Assembly (NCBI GenBank): GCA_902763335.1
Contig: CACWRR010000010.1
Span: 1-49,072, forward strand
Direction: 5' to 3'
Source of the DNA: an uncultured Lachnospiraceae bacterium
Lineage (GTDB): Bacteria; Bacillota; Clostridia; Lachnospirales; Lachnospiraceae
DNA length: 49,072 nt
Shown here: one piece after another, positions 25,009 to 34,219 of the stretch
Layout of the letters: every line of letters starts with the position of its first letter
Position numbering within the stretch: position 1 is the first letter of the stretch
Made by a program: the position numbers and the translations under genes
Notes under the pieces: model-generated
Told to the model about the DNA's origin: nothing
Databases searched by the model: none
The model's input: the letters and a program-made list of their open reading frames with translations, nothing else

Positions 25009-26610
25009 TTATACCGGATAGGATTTCACTTCGCCATCTGTTTTCTTAAATCTGCAATGTGAATATCCTGCGTTGACTATTTTCATGTCTCCACCAATTA
25101 TCATACGCACTCCCGGATGTATATCATGTACAGCCTCTATATATGCGTCATCATTTCCAACGAGTTCCTGTGATAACTGCTCAAGCTCCTCATGACTGCT
25201 TAACATTTCATTTCTGACACTCTGCATCTCAGATAATGTTTTTTTGTATACCTCTACTTTATCTGCCGTAAGCTTCCCTGCCTCGAATTTCTGTTTAAAC
25301 AGTTCAACAAGCTGTGCCATCTTTTTATATGATTTATTTTTTTCCTCAATCTTCTGCTGCAGTGCCACTATCTTTTCCTGAATAACCGGGTCAATGCCCA
25401 CCTCAACCGTAGTGGTTACTTCCATAGGTGAACCTATGGTTTTTGCCTTTATATATGTTGCAGATTTCACATGCCCGCCTATAATGTTTCCCTTAACACC
25501 CATTACGGTTATTCCGTCTCTTGCAGCCACCTGACTCTGTATTATCGCATCCACTTCAATATATCCCTGTGAATGTACACGGGTACTTTCTATGAATTTC
25601 GCAACTATATTTCCCTTTGCAACCAGAATTCCTCTAGACATCCCCTGCATTCCGTGATGCAGAATAATGTCTCCTCCCGATACTATTTCCGCGCCTTCTA
25701 CAGAACCATATATCTCCACATTTCCAAGTGCCCTTATCTTAAATCCGGTTCTGACACTTCCCTTTACGATTACATTTCCCTCATAACTTATATCTCCGGT
25801 TGAATTATCCACATCAGCCGGCACTTCATATATATTAGAGACAAATACCTTATTTCCTTCAAGCATTGCATGTCCGTCAACAAGTGATATCAGTTTCAGG
25901 CCATCCTCTGACATTGAAATGTTTTTGCCGTATTTAAGCGTGTCCTTCTGAACCTTTCTCGGAGCAATGGTTTTTCCAAAGACATCTATGCCATCTTCAC
26001 CCACATCAGCAGGTATAAGCTCTGCTAAAACATCGCCTTTATTAATATGACTGATATTATCAAGCTGATGAAAATCAACCGAGCCGTCAGGATTTCTCTT
26101 AGGTCTGAGCCTTCTGTCAGTGTTAAAATAATACTTTATCTCGGCATTTTTTCCCTGTCTGACTTCTTTTCCAACGGCAATAACATAATCAGTACAATAC
26201 TGCCTCTCCTTAAGAAATCTGTCAATCTCATCTTCCCTGATGCCATACTTTATTCCTTTGCCTGAAATAGCTGATATTATGGTATTTTTATCAATTCTCT
26301 TTCCATCATTTCCCGGAGGATAAAATCTGGCAACAGCTTTCATGTTGTTATCTTCAACCCTGATGCTCAGTTCCTCATCCGTAGGACTGCCCGGATTCAG
26401 TGTGAGCACAATCTGCTGTACATTTTCTGTAGCTTTATTTATGGCTGCCGCAAGTGACTTTACATCCACATCGAACATACGGCGTTCCTCAAGATACGCT
26501 ACCACCTCCTGATAAGCAACCGAATCTCCTCCGTTTTCCGGCGGATAAATTCTTATACTCATTCCGTTTTCGTTTCTTACTAATTGAAAATAACCGTTTT
26601 TTCTGCCCAT
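25009..26610 (-). CDS. FapA family (DUF342) protein
   Basis: 533 residues, normal for the family. An N-terminal region with two RFYPP/RIYPP-like segments is followed by the beta-helix core with GDVLAELIPADVGEDGIDVFGK, the repeated GNVIVKGSV and GNVEIYGSVEGAEI turns and GGDIILHHGMQG. A C-terminal coiled coil (about 415-480) follows. FapA proteins are polymer-forming beta-helix proteins linked to flagellar placement and number in some bacteria. It comes directly after sigD by 27 bases, so it is in the operon tail. GAGGG precedes the ATG. Confidence 0.85.
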   Translation of the reverse strand: MGRKNGYFQLVRNENGMSIRIYPPENGGDSVAYQEVVAYLEERRMFDVDVKSLAAAINKATENVQQIVLTLNPGSPTDEELSIRVEDNNMKAVARFYPPGNDGKRIDKNTIISAISGKGIKYGIREDEIDRFLKERQYCTDYVIAVGKEVRQGKNAEIKYYFNTDRRLRPKRNPDGSVDFHQLDNISHINKGDVLAELIPADVGEDGIDVFGKTIAPRKVQKDTLKYGKNISMSEDGLKLISLVDGHAMLEGNKVFVSNIYEVPADVDNSTGDISYEGNVIVKGSVRTGFKIRALGNVEIYGSVEGAEIVSGGDIILHHGMQGMSRGILVAKGNIVAKFIESTRVHSQGYIEVDAIIQSQVAARDGITVMGVKGNIIGGHVKSATYIKAKTIGSPMEVTTTVEVGIDPVIQEKIVALQQKIEEKNKSYKKMAQLVELFKQKFEAGKLTADKVEVYKKTLSEMQSVRNEMLSSHEELEQLSQELVGNDDAYIEAVHDIHPGVRMIIGGDMKIVNAGYSHCRFKKTDGEVKSYPV

Positions 26611-26636
26611 ATATATCCCTCCTTCAATAGAAGATG

Positions 26637-27404
26637 TTATGTCAATATCAGTTCATATAAATGATCTCCTAACTTTTTCTTCATTTTTGATAATGCCTTA
26701 GTATGAAGCTGTGATATTCTGGACTCTGATACTTCCAATATCGCACTTATCTCTTTAAGCGTCAGTTCTTCATAATAATACAGCAATATTACCTTTTTCT
26801 CTTTATCTGTTAATATTTCCAATGTTTCCATCAGAATTCTCTTTACTTCATTTTTTTCTGCCACTTTTTCAGGCTGCTCTTTTCCCGTTGTTTTCACGGA
26901 TTCCATGCTTTTTTCGCCTGCATTTTCCACAAATTCATCAAGCGAAACAAGATTTGAAACCTTTGCCTGCCCCTGCCATGTCATGTATTCTTCATCACTT
27001 ATTCCAAGGTGCTTTGCCACCTCTTCATCCGAAGGCTTTTTACCCGTTGCACTCTCAAGTTCACTGATTGCACTGTCTATCTTTTTCTGTTTCTGTCTTA
27101 AGGAACGTGGAATCCAGTCCATTTTCCTTATCTGGTCCAGTATGGCTCCACGTATTCTCAAACTGGCATATGTTTCAAATTTATTTCCTTTGCCTACATC
27201 ATATTTATCTATAGCATCTATAAGTCCGAATATTCCATACCCTACAAGATCTTCATATTCTACATTATATCCGAGATACATGCTCAGTTTTCCCGCAACA
27301 ATCTTAACCAGTGGTGCATATTCAATTATAAATCTGTCCCGTATTTCTATACTTCTGCTTTTTGCATATTCACTCCACAATCTGTTCAGCTCTGCTTCTG
27401 TCAT
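26637..27404 (-). CDS. sigD: RNA polymerase sigma factor for flagellar genes (SigD/FliA)
   Basis: 255 residues. Region 2 reads YEDLVGYGIFGLIDAIDKYD and FETYASLRIRGAILDQIRKMDWIPRS, the latter the hallmark of FliA/SigD. Region 3 (KKPSDEEVAKHLGIS) and the region 4 helix-turn-helix (LTLKEISAILEVSESRISQLHTKALSKMK) are intact. It directs late flagellar, chemotaxis and autolysin genes and is held by FlgM, which is not in this window. Its place after cheD is the same as in Bacillus. I found no obvious SigD-type promoter (TAAA-N15-GCCGATAA) inside the window. Confidence 0.96.
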   Translation of the reverse strand: MTEAELNRLWSEYAKSRSIEIRDRFIIEYAPLVKIVAGKLSMYLGYNVEYEDLVGYGIFGLIDAIDKYDVGKGNKFETYASLRIRGAILDQIRKMDWIPRSLRQKQKKIDSAISELESATGKKPSDEEVAKHLGISDEEYMTWQGQAKVSNLVSLDEFVENAGEKSMESVKTTGKEQPEKVAEKNEVKRILMETLEILTDKEKKVILLYYYEELTLKEISAILEVSESRISQLHTKALSKMKKKLGDHLYELILT

Positions 27405-27420
27405 TCAGCTACACCTCCGG

Positions 27421-27690
27421 TTACTTACTGTCGTCCGCCTCATCTTCGCCAGCCTCTTTATCTTCTGAATCTTCTTCAACCTCCGCTGCAGTCTGTTCTA
27501 TCATTGGAATAACTATAAATTTATCAACAAGCTTCTTGATTATATATCCCAATATTAAAAATGCCAGCATTGAAAAAAATATGGTTTCCAACGAATCCTT
27601 AAGCGTATATTTATTTACATATGTGACTATGCATACAACAAATCCTGCTGCCAGCATGACTATCGAAGGGATATATCTTGTTTTGTTCAT
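27421..27690 (-). CDS. Small two-helix membrane protein between cheD and sigD
   Basis: 89 residues from the ATG at 27690, preceded by GAGG at 6 bases; an ATG 12 bases earlier has AGGA too close. Two hydrophobic helices (about 7-24 and 34-60) form a hairpin and are followed by a very acidic tail (EVEEDSEDKEAGEDEADDSK). No named family recognised. It ends 16 bases before sigD. Position suggests a role in motility or in anchoring a partner at the membrane; there is no direct evidence. Confidence 0.65.
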   Translation of the reverse strand: MNKTRYIPSIVMLAAGFVVCIVTYVNKYTLKDSLETIFFSMLAFLILGYIIKKLVDKFIVIPMIEQTAAEVEEDSEDKEAGEDEADDSK

Positions 27691-27708
27691 ACTAATCCTC
27701 ATTCCTGC

Positions 27709-28197
27709 TTATATCATTGTCTCATCCTTGCCGACGGCACGTATCTTTAACTTTCCCGTCCTGGAATCAAAAATAATTGTTCTTCCATAATTAAGTCCCG
27801 TATCCTCTGCCAGCAGTCTGATATTTAATTTGTTTAACATCTGCTTTGTAGCCTCTACGTTTTTTTTACCCACGCTCATTATGTCATTATTTCCCGCACC
27901 ATATGAGAACATCTGTGCTCCTCCGGCAATTTTGGCTACTATTCTGCCGGATAAAGCACCTTTTTTTCTCATTTCCTCATATAGTTCAACTATACCGGTA
28001 TCGGCAAATTTTGCTTTGTTCTGATTATTTTTTATCTGGGTACTGTCCGGAAGCATCAAATGAAGCAATCCGCTGACCTTACTCACCGGGTCATACAATG
28101 CAACACCCACGCACGACCCCAGTCCCAAAGTAGTGAGACTATCCGGTGCCGTACATGTCTTCATATCAGCCATTCCTACCTTTATAATCTCACACAT
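27709..28197 (-). CDS. cheD: CheD chemoreceptor glutamine deamidase
   Basis: 162 residues. The catalytic cysteine lies in TTLGLGSCVGVALYD (Cys29) and the histidine in SGLLHLMLPDS (His46); KIAGGAQMF is also typical. CheD deamidates glutamines of receptors and binds CheC, raising its phosphatase activity. It starts one base after cheC ends, fitting the known CheC-CheD complex. Cytoplasmic. Confidence 0.96.
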   Translation of the reverse strand: MCEIIKVGMADMKTCTAPDSLTTLGLGSCVGVALYDPVSKVSGLLHLMLPDSTQIKNNQNKAKFADTGIVELYEEMRKKGALSGRIVAKIAGGAQMFSYGAGNNDIMSVGKKNVEATKQMLNKLNIRLLAEDTGLNYGRTIIFDSRTGKLKIRAVGKDETMI

Positions 28198-28198
28198 A

Positions 28199-28837
28199 CT
28201 ACACTCCTAAAGATGATAAAATTTTGTCATACGACTCCAACTCAGGTACCAGAATGTAATATCCATGAACATCAGTTTTCTCATCCACGCGTTCATCATC
28301 GAACTTTGTCTCTATTAACAGTACCTTATCGCCGATTTTCCCAAACTCTATAGCAGGTACACTGAATATGGCACCCGCCATATCAATCTGTAATAAAGGA
28401 ACTGACACATCAATAGTAAGATTTGTCATATCTCCTAATGATCTTAAGTACGCCCCTGCTATTATATTTCCAATCTCCATCACTGCGGACTTTTCCATAT
28501 CATTAAAGTCCTCTTCGCCATTTCCATCCATGCCATATCCGCCCATAAGCTGATTTACAAGCTTTTTGGCTACCTGCGGATCCATTAAAAACATCATCAT
28601 GCCCTGTATATCACCGCTGAGCATAAGTAATATTCCAACCATCACTTTTTCTTCACTACCCACTATAGATGGAAGTTCGTCAAATCCAAGAAGCCTTACC
28701 TGTGGCACGCCTATATCTATTTTGGAATTTACGAGCTGGGATAATGCTGTCGTGGCATTTCCCGCTCCTATATTTCCAAGTTCCCTCAAAACATCATACT
28801 GCATGCTGCTAAGTTCATTTAAATCTATTTTAGACAT
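28199..28837 (-). CDS. cheC: CheC CheY-P phosphatase
   Basis: 212 residues. Two phosphatase motifs are present: LRELGNIGAGNA (Glu19, Asn22) and, about 100 residues on, VMEIGNIIAGAY. Two active motifs are typical of CheC, unlike the single one of CheX. It removes phosphate from CheY and is stimulated by CheD, encoded next. GGAG lies before the ATG within the sequence CCGGAATGGAG. Confidence 0.95.
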   Translation of the reverse strand: MSKIDLNELSSMQYDVLRELGNIGAGNATTALSQLVNSKIDIGVPQVRLLGFDELPSIVGSEEKVMVGILLMLSGDIQGMMMFLMDPQVAKKLVNQLMGGYGMDGNGEEDFNDMEKSAVMEIGNIIAGAYLRSLGDMTNLTIDVSVPLLQIDMAGAIFSVPAIEFGKIGDKVLLIETKFDDERVDEKTDVHGYYILVPELESYDKILSSLGV

Positions 28838-28876
28838 TTCTGTTCTCCATTCCGGTCAAGGCAAATATCTGCCACT

Positions 28877-29335
28877 CTACTGCTCATCAGAAATAACATT
28901 TGCAATATTTAATATTGAAATAAGAATATCTCCATTCTTTCCAACACCATTGAGATATTTAGCCTTGTCATCCTTTGTATCCACGCTGATTTTCTCTATA
29001 TTATCCTCTGTAAGCGTAACGACCTCTTTTACCATGTCAACAATCACACCTATAGGTTCCTGCTGTTCCGGTTTAAGGATAATGATTCTTGTCTTATCCG
29101 TAAACTCATCGTCATCAAGATTGAATTTCCTTCTAAGACTCATTACCGGCACTATTTCTCCTCTGAGGTTGATTACACCGTTAAAATACTCCTGTGATTT
29201 AGGAACTCTTGTAATGCTCTGCATTTTAACAATATTGTCAACATTGCTTATATCTATTCCATAATACTCTGCTCCGAGTTCAACTACTATGAACTGGTTT
29301 GCATCTGTTACTGCTGCCTGTTTTACTGTATCCAT
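28877..29335 (-). CDS. cheW: CheW chemotaxis coupling protein
   Basis: 152 residues from the ATG at 29335, with GGGGTG just upstream; a GTG nine bases earlier lacks a site. It is a single CheW domain: QFIVVELGAEYYGIDISNV, FNGVINLRGEIVPVMSLRRKF and GVIVDMVKEVVTL. It links receptors to the CheA kinase at the membrane array. It lies between cheA and cheC, as in Bacillus. Confidence 0.95.
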   Translation of the reverse strand: MDTVKQAAVTDANQFIVVELGAEYYGIDISNVDNIVKMQSITRVPKSQEYFNGVINLRGEIVPVMSLRRKFNLDDDEFTDKTRIIILKPEQQEPIGVIVDMVKEVVTLTEDNIEKISVDTKDDKAKYLNGVGKNGDILISILNIANVISDEQ

Positions 29336-29352
29336 TCCAATCACCCCGCACT

Positions 29353-31434
29353 TTATAATAATGTATTTACGTCAATAATCAATGCAACTTCACCATTTCC
29401 TAATATTGTTGCTCCACTGATTATCTTACTGCTGTTGCTTATGTATTTACCAAGAGATTTAATAACTATTTCCTGCTGTCCGAGCAGTCTGTCTACTACC
29501 ATACCTGCAAGCTTGTCTCCCTTTTTAACAATAACTACCGTGAGACTGTCAGGCTTTTCCTTAGACTCAATATCAAGTACTGAATCAAGTCTGATAAGCG
29601 GAATAACCGTTCCTCTTAAGTTGATAACTTCTTTTGTCTGAACATATTTTATATCCTCTACCGGAATATCCTCTATAGTCTGGATGCTTCCAAGGGAAAT
29701 AGCATATTTTTCCTCACCGAGTTCAACCATAAGTGCCTGTATAATGGCGAGTGTAAGTGGAAGTCTGATAACAAATGTACTTCCTTCTCCAAGCTGTGTC
29801 TTAACCTCAATATCTCCGCCTAATGATTCAACCTTTGATTTTACGACATCAAGTCCGACGCCTCGTCCTGATACATCCGTAACCTTCTTCGCTGTTGAGA
29901 AGCTTGGCCTAAACAGTAAATCAATTACCTCTTTGTCTGTCATGGCATCAGCCTGTTCCTGAGTGATACTTCCCTTCTCAAGTGCCTTATTTCTGACTGC
30001 CTCAACATCTATACCGTTACCATCATCACTTACTTCAATTATTACATTATTACCATCCTGGTATGCATCGAGTTTTACTGTTCCGACTTCCGGTTTTCCA
30101 CGCTGTGCTCTGACCTCTGCCGATTCAAGTCCGTGGTCTGCTGAGTTTCTGAGCAAATGCATAAGCGGATCACCAATCTCATCGATAACCGTTCTGTCAA
30201 GCTCTGTGTCCTCACCGGTCATTACAAGTTCCATCTTCTTATCAAGTTTCTTTGATAAGTCTCTTATCATTCTAGGGAACTTCTGGGTTACAGTTTCAAT
30301 AGGCATCATTCGTACCTTCATTACGGACTCGTGAAGATTTGTTGTAACTCTTTCAAGGTATTCTATCTGCTCATTGAATGACTGTGAATTATTTCCTGTT
30401 CCGTCACTACTGGTAGAAATAAGACCGTTTTTGGCAATGATGAGCTCACTGACAAGATTCATAAGCACATCAAGTTTCTCTATATCTACTCTGACTGAAC
30501 GGTTTACTACAGGTTTTCCTCCTGCCTTCGGTTTTGCTGCAGGTTTCTTTGCTTCCGGCTTCTTTGCATCCGAAGCAGCCGTCTCTGCTTTCTTCTCTTC
30601 TTTTTCTTCTTTAACTTCTTTTTCTTCCTTCGGCTTGATATCTTCTATCTTAGATATCTCTTCACCAACAGCTTCTTTAATCTCTGATACGTTCTTTATT
30701 ACACCTATAACTTTATCAAGAGGATTATCTGAAATAATACATATACTGAACATCTGATCAAATTTCTCATCTTCAATATCCTGAACTGAAGGCTGTGATT
30801 TTATTATCTCTCCAACACTCTCAAGTGATTTGAATACAAGGAACGCTCTTGCAGCTTTTAACAGACATGTCTCATCAACCTGTACAGTTATCGCATATAC
30901 CTTTAATCCTTTATCAAATGCCTCCTGAACGGCATGAATCTCAAAATCAGAGTATACAAATTCCTTGTATTTTCTAATATCTCCGTCACCGTCTTTAGGC
31001 TTATCAGCATTTTCTTCTTTTTTGCTTTCTTCCTCTACCTGTTTTGCACTCTCACCATTAAGGATGGCATCAAGTTCCTTTAAAATAGGCTCGTTGTCAT
31101 TTGTACCTTCGTCTGCTGCTTCCTGAATGTTATCAAGATATTCTTCAAGAGCATCAAGACACTGGAATAAAATATCCACAAGGTTTGCATCAACTTTCAT
31201 CTTGCCATTTCTTATCTCTGAAAATACATTTTCCATCTGATGAGTAAGCTTCTGCATACGCTTGTATCCCATCGTTCCGGCCATTCCTTTCAGAGAATGT
31301 GCAGCCCTGAATATCTCGTTGATAGTATCTGTGTTGTCAGGCTCCTTTTCAATAATAAGCAACTGCTCATTCAAATTTTGTAAATGTTCTTTTGTCTCAT
31401 CAATAAAAATCTCTAAATACTGGCTAACGTCCAT
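29353..31434 (-). CDS. cheA: CheA chemotaxis histidine kinase
   Basis: 693 residues with all five domains. HPt: phosphorylated His46 in FRAAHSLKGMAGTMG. P2-like region at about 170-255. A Lys/Glu/Pro/Ala-rich linker (about 258-312). Dimerisation domain (DKLDVLMNLVSELIIAKNGL-like helix, about 315-380). ATPase domain with N-box HLLRNSADHGLE, EVSDDGNGID and GRGVGLDVV. C-terminal CheW-like domain with GTVIPLIRLDSVLDI. It phosphorylates CheY and CheB. The start overlaps the end of cheB by 11 bases. Confidence 0.97.
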   Translation of the reverse strand: MDVSQYLEIFIDETKEHLQNLNEQLLIIEKEPDNTDTINEIFRAAHSLKGMAGTMGYKRMQKLTHQMENVFSEIRNGKMKVDANLVDILFQCLDALEEYLDNIQEAADEGTNDNEPILKELDAILNGESAKQVEEESKKEENADKPKDGDGDIRKYKEFVYSDFEIHAVQEAFDKGLKVYAITVQVDETCLLKAARAFLVFKSLESVGEIIKSQPSVQDIEDEKFDQMFSICIISDNPLDKVIGVIKNVSEIKEAVGEEISKIEDIKPKEEKEVKEEKEEKKAETAASDAKKPEAKKPAAKPKAGGKPVVNRSVRVDIEKLDVLMNLVSELIIAKNGLISTSSDGTGNNSQSFNEQIEYLERVTTNLHESVMKVRMMPIETVTQKFPRMIRDLSKKLDKKMELVMTGEDTELDRTVIDEIGDPLMHLLRNSADHGLESAEVRAQRGKPEVGTVKLDAYQDGNNVIIEVSDDGNGIDVEAVRNKALEKGSITQEQADAMTDKEVIDLLFRPSFSTAKKVTDVSGRGVGLDVVKSKVESLGGDIEVKTQLGEGSTFVIRLPLTLAIIQALMVELGEEKYAISLGSIQTIEDIPVEDIKYVQTKEVINLRGTVIPLIRLDSVLDIESKEKPDSLTVVIVKKGDKLAGMVVDRLLGQQEIVIKSLGKYISNSSKIISGATILGNGEVALIIDVNTLL

Positions 31435-32500
31435 TGTTAAGCACCCCCGTGTTCTTTATTATAGCTTTTGCAATATCGCCTAATGGTAATATCTCATCTG
31501 CCAGCCCAGCTTCGGCAATTGCCTTTGGCATTCCATAGACGACACTTGTTTTTTCATTCTGGGCAATTACATGTATCTTATTTTTTGATTCCAGTTTCCT
31601 TATTCCTTTTGTACCATCTGCACCCATGCCTGTAAGAACCACACAGACTATTTCTTCAAAGCCTTTACCATCCAATGATTCATACATAATGTTTGCACAA
31701 GGTTTAACTCCCTCTCTTGGTGGTGCATCAGAAAATCCTATGACATGTTTTCCTGATCTGTTCTCCAAAATCATATGAATACCACCCGGTGCAATATATA
31801 CCACACCATTTTTTAATACCTCTCCTTCCTGTGCTTCCTTGACTTTAATAGCACTGATACCATCAAGGCTTTCTGCCAGTGGTTTGGTAAATCCCTGTGG
31901 CATGTGCTGCACTACCATTACCGGTGCCGCAATATCAGCTGACAGCCTCGGAATAACTTCCTTAAGTGCTTTGGGCCCTCCTGTAGAACAGGCAAGTGCC
32001 ACAATTTTCCCTCCTCCGTACACTCTGTTTTCATTTTTTTCTTCATGTCGTACGGTATGGAGTTTAATAACACTATGCTTTGTCTCGTGATTCACTCCAC
32101 ATGCCATGCACAATGACTGAATAACTTCATTTCTGAACTTTTCATTTCTAATCTGTACATAACTTTCAGGTTTTGCAATGAAATCCATAGCACCCAGTTC
32201 CAATGCCCTTATAGTATATCTGCCATCATCATTTTTTGTGAGTGAGCTTATAATTATCACTCTGTTATGTATATGATTCTGTCTCATACGTTTTAGTACT
32301 TCCAGACCATCCATATAAGGCATGTTGATATCCATAAGTATTACATCATAGCTGCTATGTTTTTTCATTATAAGATCAAGTGCATCTCTACCGTTTTTTG
32401 CAGTATCTTCTACACTGAATCTTGAATCTGTTTCTATTATATCACATAGCATACTTCTCATAAGTGCAGAGTCATCAACTACCAAAATATTTTTTTTCAT
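31424..32500 (-). CDS. cheB: CheB receptor methylesterase/deamidase
   Basis: 358 residues from the ATG at 32500, with GGAGG at 7 bases; a GTG six bases earlier is too close to it. The receiver domain has LVVDDSALMR and phospho-acceptor Asp57 in VILMDINMPYMDG. The esterase domain has the Ser in ACSTGGPKA (Ser162), VVQHMPQGFT with its His, and LTGMGADGTKG with the Asp. It demethylates receptors when phosphorylated by CheA, encoded next. Confidence 0.96.
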   Translation of the reverse strand: MKKNILVVDDSALMRSMLCDIIETDSRFSVEDTAKNGRDALDLIMKKHSSYDVILMDINMPYMDGLEVLKRMRQNHIHNRVIIISSLTKNDDGRYTIRALELGAMDFIAKPESYVQIRNEKFRNEVIQSLCMACGVNHETKHSVIKLHTVRHEEKNENRVYGGGKIVALACSTGGPKALKEVIPRLSADIAAPVMVVQHMPQGFTKPLAESLDGISAIKVKEAQEGEVLKNGVVYIAPGGIHMILENRSGKHVIGFSDAPPREGVKPCANIMYESLDGKGFEEIVCVVLTGMGADGTKGIRKLESKNKIHVIAQNEKTSVVYGMPKAIAEAGLADEILPLGDIAKAIIKNTGVLNNGR

Positions 32501-32556
32501 TACCACACCTCCCCATATTTATCATATGGTTCTCATTCAATTTTACCCTAAATCAA

Positions 32557-33303
32557 CTAATTATCTCTCTTTCGCATTCTTCTCTCCATGTCAAATATAT
32601 ATTTGATTATCTTTTCCCTAGTAGCATCCTTCATATTGTGAAACTCTGCCCTGTTCACATAAAGTCTCTCCCTGTTATCCACCTTCGATGAAGATATGAT
32701 GGTGGCTGCCAGCCTGCATATATCCTCTGTTGCAATTCCAATATTAATATTTACCAGCACTTCAGATTTTCTCTCCAGTTCCTCTTTCGTAGTGAAACGT
32801 ATTCCTCCTCCGCTGATATCAAGAATAATTCCTTCACTCATTCCATACGATGTGATTTCCTCCATCTTCGCCGGTTCCTCAAGCACATCCATAATCTCTT
32901 CCTCAGATACAATTTTATATTCAAGGTCCATTGTATGTTCAAGGCGATAATACTGTCTTCTCTGAAATTTCTTAAGCTCTGATGTAAGCTCCGCCTCAAG
33001 TATATAGAGTCCATCCTCCTTATACCTGTCTGTGATAACTAATTTTGCCTGATACAGTCCTCCCGAAGAATAAAAACATGCATCATATCTTGCATGCAGT
33101 GGCAACGGAACAACTCTTCCTTCTACTATGGGCATTGCAATCTTTAACTGTTCATCTTCAAGTATGTCATATACCTGACTGATGTATATTCTTTTTTCCT
33201 GTCCCAATACATCATTTTTTTCTGCTGTTCTGCCTGTAGCAGATGCTTTTACCGGTTTTGATAATTCTATTCTGTCACCCGGTGAAATTATTTTAGATAG
33301 CAT
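32557..33303 (-). CDS. YcgR-like PilZ protein, cyclic di-GMP dependent flagellar brake
   Basis: 248 residues from the ATG at 33303, with GGGGGA upstream. An N-terminal YcgR-like domain (about 1-105) is followed by a PilZ domain with both binding motifs: RRQYYR (about 115-120) and DISGGG (about 162-167). YcgR/DgrA proteins bind cyclic di-GMP and slow or stop the motor through MotA or FliG. It sits between flhG and cheB, 2 bases after flhG. Together with the HD-GYP protein at 15946 it shows cyclic di-GMP signalling in this organism. Confidence 0.88.
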   Translation of the reverse strand: MLSKIISPGDRIELSKPVKASATGRTAEKNDVLGQEKRIYISQVYDILEDEQLKIAMPIVEGRVVPLPLHARYDACFYSSGGLYQAKLVITDRYKEDGLYILEAELTSELKKFQRRQYYRLEHTMDLEYKIVSEEEIMDVLEEPAKMEEITSYGMSEGIILDISGGGIRFTTKEELERKSEVLVNINIGIATEDICRLAATIISSSKVDNRERLYVNRAEFHNMKDATREKIIKYIFDMERRMRKRDN

Positions 33304-33305
33304 TT

Positions 33306-34196
33306 TCAATCCCCCTTTCGTATCTTTAAATACTTCGTGAAAATATACGATAAACCTCTCTTTTCATCCTCACTCATATGTGTTCCATTCATCAACGCTT
33401 CGGCAAGTTCTACATATGCCTGTGCTGATTTTGATTTTGGAAATGATAATGCAACCGGTTTCTGCATTATTATCGACTTTGACATGTGTGAATCATTCGG
33501 TATTACACCCATAAATTCCAGTTTCATGTCAAGAAATTTACTTACCACCATATTCAGCTTTTTATAAAGACTCTGACCATCAGTATAATCATCCACCTTA
33601 TTTGCTAAGAGTTTAACTTCCGTATTTTCCGGATCAAACCCCTCGTGCCGGTTTAAAGCCTTTAACAGTGAATATGCATCTGTGATAGATGTGGGTTCCG
33701 GTGTTGTGACAAGTATTACTTCCATGCTTGATGCCACAAATTCCATGACCGTATGGGATATTCCCGCCCCGGTGTCAATTATGATTATATCCGCCATCGT
33801 CTCTAGCTGGTGAAATTCATGAAGCATGTATATTACCTGATCTTTATTCAGATCTTCAAAATGATTAATACCCGATCCTCCGGAAATATATCTTATTCCC
33901 ATAGGTCCATCAAGTAAAATATCTTCCAGTTTTTTTCCTCTCAGAATCATATCCGACAGATTATATCTTGGTACTGCACCTATCATCACCTCAATATTTG
34001 CCAGTCCAAAATCAGCGTCAAATATAATTACCTTATTACCCATTCTGGTCAGCTCTATGGCAAGGTTAAGTGATGTACTCGTCTTACCCACTCCGCCTTT
34101 TCCACTCGTAACAGTTATAACTCTTGCGGTTTTATTCTGTTTTTCGGTTTCTATATGCTGTTTTACAATATTTCTTAGGTTCTGTGCCTGATCCAT
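33306..34196 (-). CDS. flhG: FlhG (YlxH) MinD-like ATPase
   Basis: 296 residues. The deviant Walker A SGKGGVGKTSTSLNLA (31-46) is followed by FDADFGLANIEVMIGA and the Walker B area IIIDTGAGIS. FlhG controls flagellar number and position by activating the FlhF GTPase, encoded directly upstream. The C-terminal helix needed for membrane binding in MinD relatives may lie in the last 30 residues (RGLSYIFTKYLKIRK). Confidence 0.93.
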   Translation of the reverse strand: MDQAQNLRNIVKQHIETEKQNKTARVITVTSGKGGVGKTSTSLNLAIELTRMGNKVIIFDADFGLANIEVMIGAVPRYNLSDMILRGKKLEDILLDGPMGIRYISGGSGINHFEDLNKDQVIYMLHEFHQLETMADIIIIDTGAGISHTVMEFVASSMEVILVTTPEPTSITDAYSLLKALNRHEGFDPENTEVKLLANKVDDYTDGQSLYKKLNMVVSKFLDMKLEFMGVIPNDSHMSKSIIMQKPVALSFPKSKSAQAYVELAEALMNGTHMSEDEKRGLSYIFTKYLKIRKGD

Positions 34197-34219
34197 TTAT
34201 TTCAGCTCTTTCTTAAGTG

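Noticed and set aside
26905-27468. Plus-strand open frame of 187 codons opposite sigD
   Set aside because: It is an antisense shadow of a clear sigma factor gene, with low-complexity Ser/Leu/Phe composition and no ribosome binding site.
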